Origin: CAMLOF01 sp966692625
GTDB lineage: Bacteria > Pseudomonadota > Gammaproteobacteria > Burkholderiales > Burkholderiaceae_C
Assembly: GCA_966692625.1 (NCBI GenBank)
Contig: CBKZAG010000177.1
Coordinates: 1-7,221, forward strand
DNA length: 7,221 nucleotides
Direction: 5' to 3'
Positions 1-5,813 of the stretch are shown here, in pieces. Position numbers and translations under genes: made by a program. Numbering within the stretch: the first letter of the stretch is position 1; every line of letters starts with the position of its first letter. Below the pieces are notes generated by a model, which was given only the letters and a program-made list of their open reading frames with translations, did not search any database and was not told the DNA's origin.

Positions 1-869
1 ACCCGTGCAAACAAACCCGGGCGCAAGGGTGTGCCCGGTGCGGCGGGCAAGGCGGCGCGCACCAGCAGCGCACGGCCATCGGCATCCACCAGCGGGTCCA
101 CCGCACGCACCTTGGCCGTGAAGTTCTGCCCGGGCAACGCGTCCATCTGCACCTGCACCGGCTGCCCGGCCGACAGGCGTGCCTGGTAGCGCTCCGGCAG
201 GCGGAAGTCCACGTACAGCAGCGACGTGTCCTCCAGCTTCACCAGGTCGGCGCCGTCCTTCACATAGTCACCCAGGTTCACATTGCGGATGCCCACCGTG
301 CCGTTGAAAGGCGCCACGATGCGCATGCGCGCCAGGCGCGCTTCGGCGAGTTGCACCTGGGCTTCGGCCACCTGCAGGCTGGCGCGGCTTTCGTCCAGCA
401 CACGCTTGGCCACAAAGTTCTGTGCCACCAACTCTTCATTGCGCTTCATGTTGGCCCGCGCGATGGACAGCTGCGCCTGTGCCTGGCTCAACTCGGCCTT
501 TTGCAAGGTGTCATCCAGCTGGATGAGCAACTGGCCCTGGCGCACCGCCGCGCCATCGGCAAATGCAATGCGCACCACACGCCCGCTGATTTCCGGCCGC
601 AGCGTCACGCTCTGGTGCGAACGCAGGGACCCAACGGCTTGGGCGTCGTCCACCAGGCGCATCGTCTTGACCTGCGTGACTTCCACGCTGGGGGTGCCGC
701 CGGGTCCGCCGGGGCGCGCTCCCGGTGCTGGCGCCCCCTGGCCTGCGGGGGCGGCTGCCGTTGCACCCGTTTGAGCAGACGGCGTCTGCCGCTGGAACCA
801 CCAAGCTGCTCCAGAGGCCACGGCAATGCCCGCCGCCGCCACGACCCAGTAAACCGCTTTCTTAGCCAT
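1..869 (-). CDS. RND efflux periplasmic adaptor (membrane fusion protein), 3' end cut off by window edge
   Basis: This adaptor links an inner-membrane RND pump to an outer-membrane channel in a tripartite efflux system. The frame is open from ATG at 869 to base 1, giving 289 complete codons, and the C-terminus lies outside. Residues 5-25 form one hydrophobic anchor with no lipobox Cys, so it is membrane-anchored rather than a lipoprotein. A Pro/Gly/Ala-rich linker follows (about 30-60). The first lipoyl half is around 88-120 (RPEISGRV, then GQLLIQLDD), an alpha-hairpin runs about 121-180 (Ala/Gln/Glu-rich heptads, AQLSIARANMKRNEEL), the second lipoyl half is 183-213 (RIVAPFNGTVGIRNV), and a beta-barrel begins at about 218. 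The visible part ends at the family motif LRPGLFARV. A purine-rich GAGAAG 9 nt before the ATG supports the start. Family membership is firm, but the pump partner and substrate are unknown; the pump gene would be expected just beyond the left edge. Confidence 0.93.
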   Translation of the reverse strand, partial: MAKKAVYWVVAAAGIAVASGAAWWFQRQTPSAQTGATAAAPAGQGAPAPGARPGGPGGTPSVEVTQVKTMRLVDDAQAVGSLRSHQSVTLRPEISGRVVRIAFADGAAVRQGQLLIQLDDTLQKAELSQAQAQLSIARANMKRNEELVAQNFVAKRVLDESRASLQVAEAQVQLAEARLARMRIVAPFNGTVGIRNVNLGDYVKDGADLVKLEDTSLLYVDFRLPERYQARLSAGQPVQVQMDALPGQNFTAKVRAVDPLVDADGRALLVRAALPAAPGTPLRPGLFAR

Positions 870-933
870 GTGCTTGTGCTTCTCAGGAGTAAAACGACGC
901 CCGCCGCCCGGCACTGGGCAGGCCAATCGCGTC

Positions 934-976
934 ACTCTAGCAGTGTTGCACGGCAAGATGTGCCGCTGGCTGTCAA
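934..976 (-). promoter_or_regulatory. Candidate promoter for the efflux adaptor
   Basis: On the minus strand, TGCTAGAGT (942-934) matches an extended sigma-70 -10 element (TGn then TAGAGT, 4 of 6 to TATAAT). A perfect TTGACA lies at 976-971, but it is 31 bp from the TAGAGT, so the two cannot form one standard promoter. The extended -10 alone would give a leader of roughly 58 nt before the ATG at 869. This is a pattern match only. Confidence 0.35.
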
Positions 977-984
977 AGACGTTA

Positions 985-1002
985 CGTTTACCTGGCGTTT
1001 AC
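985..1002 (-). repeat. Tandem GTAAACG direct repeat, one helical turn apart
   Basis: Two exact copies of GTAAACG on the minus strand (1002-996 and 991-985) are separated by 4 bp, giving an 11-bp period. They sit just behind the rnhA stop and upstream of the adaptor promoter region. The face-matched spacing suits binding of a dimeric or tandem regulator, but no regulator gene is in the window. Chance occurrence is possible. Confidence 0.4.
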
Positions 1003-1014
1003 ACGATGGCGGGC

Positions 1015-1455
1015 TCAGCGCCGTGAGGGAACGCCGCGGTTGGCCAAGGCATCGGCGCGCTCGTTGCCCGGGTCCCCGGCATGGCCGCGCACCCAATGCC
1101 ATTCAATCTGGTGGCCGCTGTTGCTCACCAGGTCATCCAGGCGCTGCCAAAGGTCCACGTTCTTCACGGGCTGCTTCGACGCCGTCATCCAGCCCTTGGC
1201 CTTCCAGCCCCGCAGCCACTCGGTAATGCCCTTGCGCACGTACTGGCTGTCCAGGTAGAGCGACACCTTGCACGGCCTGCGCAATGCCGCCAGGGCCTCG
1301 ATCACCGCCGTCAGCTCCATGCGGTTGTTGGTGGTCTCGGGCTCTCCGCCAAACAATTCCTTTTCGGCCGCGCCGGAGCGCAGCAAAACGCCCCAGCCGC
1401 CGGGGCCGGGGTTGCCCTTGCAGGCTCCGTCTGTGTAAATGATGACGTGGTTCAC
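1015..1455 (-). CDS. rnhA: Ribonuclease HI
   Basis: This enzyme cleaves the RNA strand of RNA-DNA hybrids, removing R-loops and primer RNA in the cytoplasm. At 146 residues it is close to the 155 of E. coli RNase HI. All catalytic residues are visible: D9 (YTDGACKGNPGPGG), E47 (NNRMELTAVIEAL), D69 (LYLDSQYV), the flexible-loop H125 (VRGHAGDPGNERAD) and D135. The basic handle region at about 82-98 (GWKAKGWMTASKQPVKN) is present. The start is GTG at 1455-1453. Reading further upstream in the same frame would add a low-complexity tail with no family counterpart, and GGAG sits 8 nt before the GTG. The GTG overlaps the TGA of the methyltransferase (GTGA), which indicates translational coupling. 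Linkage of rnhA to a YafS-type methyltransferase is also seen in E. coli, although there the two genes are divergent. Confidence 0.97.
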   Translation of the reverse strand: MNHVIIYTDGACKGNPGPGGWGVLLRSGAAEKELFGGEPETTNNRMELTAVIEALAALRRPCKVSLYLDSQYVRKGITEWLRGWKAKGWMTASKQPVKNVDLWQRLDDLVSNSGHQIEWHWVRGHAGDPGNERADALANRGVPSRR

Positions 1456-2324
1456 CCACTGTGCTCCTGCGGATATGACTTGATGGATGGCCGCTGCGCA
1501 ATGGCCACGGGCGCGGCAGCTGCACGGCGCGGCTTCCAGGCCGGGCCCAGCAGGTGCATGCCTCTCACGCGCTTGGCCGCGACCACGAAATACACCGCCC
1601 CCAGAATGGGCCACGAGCGCGAACCCACGGCATCCATCCACTCGTAGCGGTGCAGCCATTTTTCAGTACGCACTGCCGGGCGGTAACAACCGAACCGGGT
1701 GTCCTGCGCCTCGAAGCTCAGCAGGCGCAACCAGTCCCGCAGCCGCCAGTGCCCGATGAAATCCCCGGCCTCGGGCAGGAACAGGTGGGTCATCTCACCA
1801 CGCAGGCCCAGGCGTGCGCACCAATGCGCGCGCCGCTGGCGCAAGCCCCACAGGCTGGCCGGATTGAAACCGGAGATCACCACCCTGCCTTCTGGCACCA
1901 GCACACGCTCCACCTCGCGAAGCACGGCGTGCGGATCGGCACTGAACTCCAAGGTATGTGGCAACAACACCAAGTCCAGGCTGGCCGCAGGAAACGGCAA
2001 AGCCGCGGCGTGGGTCACCAGCGCCACGGACCTTCCCCCCATGCTGGGCACCCCCTCGCCGCCCGGCAGGTCACCGGTCTGCGGCAAGGCCAGCCAGCGG
2101 TTGGGCATGCGGTTGGCGGCCAGCGCATCCAATTCCGGCAAACCCAACTGCAGGGCATTGAAACCAAAAATGTCGGCCACCGCTTCGTCAAAGCGGTCGC
2201 GCTCCCATGCCAGCAGGTACCGCCCCGGCGGCGTATCGAACCATGCGGACAGGGCCCTGCCCTGTTCCACGGTCTGCGGCTGGAGCTGGTCTCCAGCCTG
2301 GGGGTCAGGCGTCGACGGATTCAT
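1452..2324 (-). CDS. YafS-like SAM-dependent methyltransferase
   Basis: This is a predicted class I methyltransferase (Methyltransf_11 type) of 290 residues with unknown substrate. The signature stretch is the post-II region at about 117-160: LDLVLLPHTLEFSADPH, then VLREVERVLVPEGRVVISGFNP and SLWGL. As I recall the family, this wording matches E. coli YafS and its betaproteobacterial relatives. The C-terminal block at 240-263 (LGAVYFVVAAKRVRGMHLL) is also typical. The glycine-rich SAM loop (motif I) is not recognisable where expected (about 55-80, LQLGLPELDALAANR), so SAM binding is inferred from the family. The start ATG at 2324 lies inside the upstream gene (20-bp overlap) and the stop overlaps the rnhA GTG, so this is the middle gene of a coupled unit. 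In E. coli yafS sits between gloB and rnhA; here the gloB position is taken by the NYN-like gene. Confidence 0.88.
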   Translation of the reverse strand: MNPSTPDPQAGDQLQPQTVEQGRALSAWFDTPPGRYLLAWERDRFDEAVADIFGFNALQLGLPELDALAANRMPNRWLALPQTGDLPGGEGVPSMGGRSVALVTHAAALPFPAASLDLVLLPHTLEFSADPHAVLREVERVLVPEGRVVISGFNPASLWGLRQRRAHWCARLGLRGEMTHLFLPEAGDFIGHWRLRDWLRLLSFEAQDTRFGCYRPAVRTEKWLHRYEWMDAVGSRSWPILGAVYFVVAAKRVRGMHLLGPAWKPRRAAAAPVAIAQRPSIKSYPQEHSG

Positions 2325-3249
2325 CCACCGATGGCGGTTGTGCCATGACGGTCGCCCGGATCATTTCGCGCATGGCCTTCTTCTCGGGGAAGCTCAAGGT
2401 GCGCGCCAGTTCCCGCCGCACGCGCAGCAGAAGGTGGCGGTCCGTCTCGGGCGGCACGCCTTGGCTGTTCTGCATTTCCTCGAACAGGTCCAGACGGGCA
2501 TGCGGGGTCTCTTCAGCCCACCAGTCCTGGATCACACGCTCCACCTGGGCGCGCCAGTCGTCGTCCGGCGGCGCCATCGGGTTGACATCATCACCCGCAA
2601 CATCCTCGTCCTGACGCGTGGTTTCCGTGAAGCGCTCGGCCATGTAGCCCGCCCCGGCGGTGGTCAGTGCACGCCAGCCCACCTCGTTGATCGCCACGCG
2701 GCGGTCGGCCTGCATGAGCAGCCGCGCCCAGCTCGGGTCGTCCCCCTGCAGCCTTGCAAAGTCCTGCGAAGCCTCATCGGTCACCAGAACCACCTTCAGC
2801 CCGCGCCACTGTGCCTCGTCGATGTACGGAATCAGTCGCTCGTCATCACTGGCCACCAGCACCATGGCACACGCGCCGCGTTGCGCCAGCTGTGCCAACT
2901 CCAGGCCCAGCGTGCGCACCAGACCCAGGCCGCCGTCCAGAGAATGCGGCGGAACCACGCGGGGCACCACGTCGTCAAGCAGTTCGCTGGGCTGCCGGTC
3001 GGTGAACAGGCACACGCGCGACAGGGGCAGCTCTGCCCCCGCCAGCCGTGACAGGTGAGACATCACGGGCATGAGCGCCGAGCGCTGCAAAGGCTGGCTG
3101 GTCTGCCCACTCTGCTGCCCTGCCAGCCAGGACAGGTAACGCTCATCCACCAGCGCCACGGCCTGGCCGCCAGTTTGCGCAGAAGCCGCGGAGTTGTAAC
3201 CAGAGAAACGCACGGACGGACGCTTGTTGAGATGGAATTTCGTCTTCAT
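2305..3249 (-). CDS. NYN/PIN-like domain protein, putative ribonuclease, function unknown
   Basis: I do not recognise a named gene. The 314-residue protein has a pattern resembling a NYN (PIN-like, LabA/DUF88) nuclease domain at about residues 30-160. It opens with a strand ending in an acid (VALVDERYLSWL, D35), followed by VCLFTDRQ (79-85). Next comes HSLDGGLGLVRTLGLELAQL (D105, the position of the second acid in NYN proteins), then a strand and acid cluster VLVASDDERLIPYIDEAQ (D135/D136), and RGLKVVLVTD as the last strand. The canonical Asn of the first motif is not obvious, so activity is uncertain. A linker rich in Asp and Pro (about 210-230) leads to a charged helical C-terminal region (231-300) with no recognised domain. 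No signal peptide or membrane helix is seen, so it is probably cytosolic. It is the first gene of the unit with the methyltransferase and rnhA. The start is ATG at 3249, and the ribosome site is weak. Confidence 0.75.
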   Translation of the reverse strand: MKTKFHLNKRPSVRFSGYNSAASAQTGGQAVALVDERYLSWLAGQQSGQTSQPLQRSALMPVMSHLSRLAGAELPLSRVCLFTDRQPSELLDDVVPRVVPPHSLDGGLGLVRTLGLELAQLAQRGACAMVLVASDDERLIPYIDEAQWRGLKVVLVTDEASQDFARLQGDDPSWARLLMQADRRVAINEVGWRALTTAGAGYMAERFTETTRQDEDVAGDDVNPMAPPDDDWRAQVERVIQDWWAEETPHARLDLFEEMQNSQGVPPETDRHLLLRVRRELARTLSFPEKKAMREMIRATVMAQPPSVDESVDA

Positions 3250-3366
3250 GGGTAAATAAGCCCGAATCCGGGCAGTGCAAAAAGGCGTGGCGTTGACGGA
3301 TAAGGCAACGGACAGCCAAATAAAAAAACTAAGGCGCCAGATTTTGGCACGGAATCGGCGGCAAGG

Positions 3367-3394
3367 TTCCCCGGCCCATCGGCTTTGTTATGCT
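3367..3394 (+). promoter_or_regulatory. Candidate promoter directly abutting the transporter start
   Basis: TATGCT (3389-3394) resembles a -10 hexamer, and TTCCCC (3367-3372) is a poor -35 at 16-bp spacing. Only 6 bases separate the -10 from the GTG at 3401, so transcription would begin at or next to the start codon. This would explain the missing Shine-Dalgarno sequence. It is an inference from spacing only. Confidence 0.3.
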
Positions 3395-3400
3395 CCCTGA

Positions 3401-4312
3401 GTGAACTTCGCCCAGCTCCTCTTTCCCGATTTTTCCTTGATCGTTTGCGGTTATCTTTTGTGCCGCTACACCGCGCTGGACCGCAAGATTTGGGAGCCGC
3501 TGGAAAGCCTGGTTTACTTCTTTCTGTTCCCGGTGCTGCTGTTCCACTCCATTGTGCGCACGCCGCTGGACTGGCAATCGGCCACACACATGATGGCCGC
3601 CGGGGTGACGCTGGGCGTGCTGGGCATTGCATTGGCGTACTCGCTGCCGCACTGGCCCTTCATCGGCCCTCGGCTGGACCGTCGCCTGCACGCCGCCAGC
3701 GCGCAGATCGGCTTTCGCTTCAACTCCTTCATCGTGCTGGCCCTGGTAGGCAAGGTGGCTGGTGACGAAGGCATGCCACTGGTGGCCGTGCTGATTGGTG
3801 TGTGCGTGCCGCTGTTCAATGTGGGCGCCGTCTTCCCCATGGTGCGCCATGCCAAGCGTGGGCTATGGCGCGAATTGCTGCGCAACCCCCTGATCATTGC
3901 AACGGTCAGCGGCCTGCTGGCCAACGTGCTGGGGCTGGGCATTCCAGACTGGCTCGCACCAACCACCAACCGCATCGGCCAGGCAGCACTGGCACTGGGC
4001 CTGATGGCCGCAGGCGCTGGCATGCAACTGGGCCGCATGGCACAGGCCAAGACCCTGGCCACCCTGGTGCTGGGCTTGAAGCACCTTGCGTTGCCGGTGG
4101 TGGCGTTCGGCGTAGCGTGGCTGTGGCAGTTGGACCGCACGCAGACCCTGGTGCTGCTCATGTTCTCTGCGGTGCCCACTGCTTCCAGCTGCTACGTGCT
4201 TGCCGCGCGCATGGGCTACGACGGCCCCTACGTGGCCAGCCTGGTAACCGTGTCCACCGCGCTGGGCGTGGTGAGCCTGCCCTTCGCCCTCGGCGTTCTG
4301 GCTGGCTGGTGA
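3401..4312 (+). CDS. AEC-family transporter (auxin efflux carrier/malonate carrier type)
   Basis: This is an inner-membrane secondary carrier of 303 residues, the usual size for the family. It has about ten hydrophobic segments in the 5+5 arrangement, at roughly 7-21, 36-52, 64-80, 101-117, 126-146, 162-180, 191-209, 217-241, 247-267 and 278-300. A charged cytoplasmic loop follows segment five (MVRHAKRGLWRELLRNPLIIA, shown here in part as RHAKRGLW). Family-typical features are the NPLIIAT opening of segment six and the AVPTASSCYVLAARMGYD block at 257-274. The substrate cannot be read from sequence; relatives carry malonate, malate or other small carboxylates. The start is GTG at 3401. The codon before it (3398-3400) is an in-frame TGA, so no earlier start is possible, and no Shine-Dalgarno sequence is visible. 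The gene diverges from the NYN-like gene with 151 bp between. It lies 87 bp ahead of the hydroxylase genes, so joint function with them is possible but unproven. Confidence 0.92.
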   Translation: MNFAQLLFPDFSLIVCGYLLCRYTALDRKIWEPLESLVYFFLFPVLLFHSIVRTPLDWQSATHMMAAGVTLGVLGIALAYSLPHWPFIGPRLDRRLHAASAQIGFRFNSFIVLALVGKVAGDEGMPLVAVLIGVCVPLFNVGAVFPMVRHAKRGLWRELLRNPLIIATVSGLLANVLGLGIPDWLAPTTNRIGQAALALGLMAAGAGMQLGRMAQAKTLATLVLGLKHLALPVVAFGVAWLWQLDRTQTLVLLMFSAVPTASSCYVLAARMGYDGPYVASLVTVSTALGVVSLPFALGVLAGW

Positions 4313-4342
4313 CCCTCCAATGACGATGCGCGTAAACCCTAG

Positions 4343-4393
4343 TTCATCGAATTAATAAGTAAACATATTATTTGGGCAAACCACACCTTGGGA
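4343..4393 (+). promoter_or_regulatory. Candidate promoter, operator and ribosome site for the hydroxylase operon
   Basis: The 87-bp gap after the transporter is markedly AT-rich against GC-rich surroundings. TATTAT (4366-4371) is a good -10, and TTCATC (4343-4348) is a weak -35 at 17-bp spacing, so activator help is plausible. An imperfect dyad AATAA (4354-4358) / TTATT (4368-4372), with a 9-bp centre, overlaps the -10 and could be an operator. GTAAAC occurs at 4332-4337 and again at 4359-4364. GGGA at 4390-4393 is a ribosome site 6 nt before the ATG at 4400. All of this is pattern-based. Confidence 0.45.
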
Positions 4394-4399
4394 TAGCCC

Positions 4400-5794
4400 A
4401 TGAACGCATTCATCGATCCTCAAACCAAGTCTCGCTGGCCAGCACAGGAAGGCTCGAGCCGCGTACCCTTCTGGGCCTACACCGACCCTGCCGTCTATCA
4501 GCGCGAACTGGACCGCCTGTTCTACGGGCCGCACTGGTGCTACGTCGGCCTGGAGGCCGAAATCCCCAAACCCGGCGACTACAAACTGAGCTGGGTGGGC
4601 GAGCGCCAGGTCATCATGGTGCGCGACCGGGTGATGCCTAAAGACCGCGCCACGGACCACGGCGTCCGCGTGGTGGAGAACCGCTGCGCCCACCGTGGCG
4701 TGCGCTTCTGCCAGGAGCCGCACGGTAACGCGCGCAGCTTCGTGTGCCCCTACCACCAGTGGACCTACAAGCTCAACGGCGACCTGGCAGGCCTGCCGTT
4801 CAAAGACGGGGTGAAAGTGGTCACCGAGCAGGGTGAATGCGTCAACGGCGGCATGCCGCCAGACTTCAGCCTGCAACACAACGGCTTGACCAAACTGCGC
4901 GTGGAAGTGCTGCACGGCCTGGTGTTCGCCACCTTCAGCAGCGAGGCGGAGCCGCTGCGCGACTACCTGGGCCCCAACATCATGCCCTGGCTGGACCGCA
5001 TCTTCCAGGGCCCCAACGGCCCACGCCAACTCACGCTGCTGGGCTACAACCGCCAGCGCATTCCGGGCAACTGGAAGCTGATGATGGAGAACATCAAAGA
5101 CCCCTACCACCCCGGCCTGCTGCACACCTGGTTCGTCACCTTCGGGCTGTGGCGCGCTGACCAGAAAAGCCGCATGGTGATGGACGAGCACGGTCGCCAC
5201 GCGGTGATGATCTCGCGCCGCAACGACGGCGGCCAGGGCCCAGCCAAGGATTCCGGTGCCGTGACCGACGTAACCGAAGGTGTGACCAGCTTCAAGGCCG
5301 ACATGAAGCTCAACGACATGCGCCTGCTGGACGTGGTGCCCGAGCCCTGGTGGACCGTGCCCGACCCCACGCAGCCAGGCCAGACCATCACGCCTACTGT
5401 GACCATGATCACGCTGTTCCCCAGCCTCATCGTGCAGCAGCAGGTCAACTCGCTGTCCACCCGGCACATCCAGCCGCGCGGCAACGGCAGTTTCGACTTT
5501 GTGTGGACGCACTTCGGCTTTGCCGACGACACCCCCGAGATGACCCAGCGCCGCCTGCGCCAGGCCAACCTGTTCGGCCCGGCAGGGTTTGTGAGCGCCG
5601 ACGACGGCGAAGTGATCGAGTTCAGCCAGGACGGCTTTACGCAGTGGAACAGCAACGGCCTGGGCCAGGGGCACACCATTTGCGAACTGGGCGGCAAAGA
5701 CCCCGGCGTGGGCCAGCCACCCACCGAGCACATGGTCACCGAAACGCTGATCCGCTCCATGTACGACTACTGGAAAAAGGCCATGGCCCTGTGA
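4400..5794 (+). CDS. Rieske aromatic-ring hydroxylase large (alpha) subunit, salicylate 5-hydroxylase (NagG)-like
   Basis: This is the catalytic subunit of a ring-hydroxylating oxygenase, which uses O2 and electrons from a ferredoxin to hydroxylate an aromatic acid. The Rieske [2Fe-2S] ligands are C96 and H98 (RCAHRG) and C116 and H119 (CPYHQW). The mononuclear iron site is D234-x2-H237-x4-H242 (ENIKDPYHPGLLH), with the carboxylate ligand in SADDGEVIE (D401 or D402). Long stretches, such as VPFWAYTDP, CYVGLEAEIPKPGD, GYNRQRIPGNWKLM, HTWFVTFGLWRAD, STRHIQP and RLRQANLFGPAGFVSADDGE, match my recollection of NagG, the salicylate 5-hydroxylase oxygenase of naphthalene degraders, more than benzoate or anthranilate 1,2-dioxygenases. 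At 464 residues it is about 40 longer than NagG (about 423). The extra length appears as Pro/Asp/Gly-rich inserts near 76-90, 275-292 and 318-332 and a longer segment near 413-428. Substrate therefore remains uncertain; salicylate or a substituted hydroxy- or aminobenzoate are candidates. The beta gene follows 19 bp later. Confidence 0.93.
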   Translation: MNAFIDPQTKSRWPAQEGSSRVPFWAYTDPAVYQRELDRLFYGPHWCYVGLEAEIPKPGDYKLSWVGERQVIMVRDRVMPKDRATDHGVRVVENRCAHRGVRFCQEPHGNARSFVCPYHQWTYKLNGDLAGLPFKDGVKVVTEQGECVNGGMPPDFSLQHNGLTKLRVEVLHGLVFATFSSEAEPLRDYLGPNIMPWLDRIFQGPNGPRQLTLLGYNRQRIPGNWKLMMENIKDPYHPGLLHTWFVTFGLWRADQKSRMVMDEHGRHAVMISRRNDGGQGPAKDSGAVTDVTEGVTSFKADMKLNDMRLLDVVPEPWWTVPDPTQPGQTITPTVTMITLFPSLIVQQQVNSLSTRHIQPRGNGSFDFVWTHFGFADDTPEMTQRRLRQANLFGPAGFVSADDGEVIEFSQDGFTQWNSNGLGQGHTICELGGKDPGVGQPPTEHMVTETLIRSMYDYWKKAMAL

Positions 5795-5813
5795 GCCGCG
5801 AAAGAACAACAAG

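Noticed and set aside
906..919. GCCC/GGGC inverted repeat in the rnhA-adaptor gap as an rnhA terminator
   Set aside because: It has a 4-bp stem with no T-tract, and it lies downstream of the likely adaptor transcription start.
351..1226. A 291-codon plus-strand open frame crossing the adaptor, the gap and rnhA
   Set aside because: It overlaps two conserved minus-strand genes and an intergenic region, and the translation is Arg/His/Pro-rich without a domain.
1015..1659. Longer 214-residue version of RNase HI starting further upstream
   Set aside because: The additional N-terminal residues come from the out-of-frame methyltransferase gene and have no family counterpart. The GTG at 1455 has a ribosome site and places the catalytic D9 correctly.
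1699..3051. A 450-codon open frame on the plus strand over the methyltransferase and NYN-like genes
   Set aside because: It spans two well-supported opposite-strand genes and shows no recognisable motif. Its Arg/Ser/Pro-rich composition is typical of a shadow frame.
3260..3273. GCCCG/CGGGC hairpin just before the NYN-like start codon
   Set aside because: It has a 5-bp stem with a 4-base loop and no T-tract. It could affect translation but is too short to call in GC-rich DNA.
3336..3348. GCCA/TGGC hairpin followed on the minus strand by a T-rich tract
   Set aside because: It lies between divergent genes, where no transcript needs to end. The stem is 4 bp and the T-tract starts several bases away.
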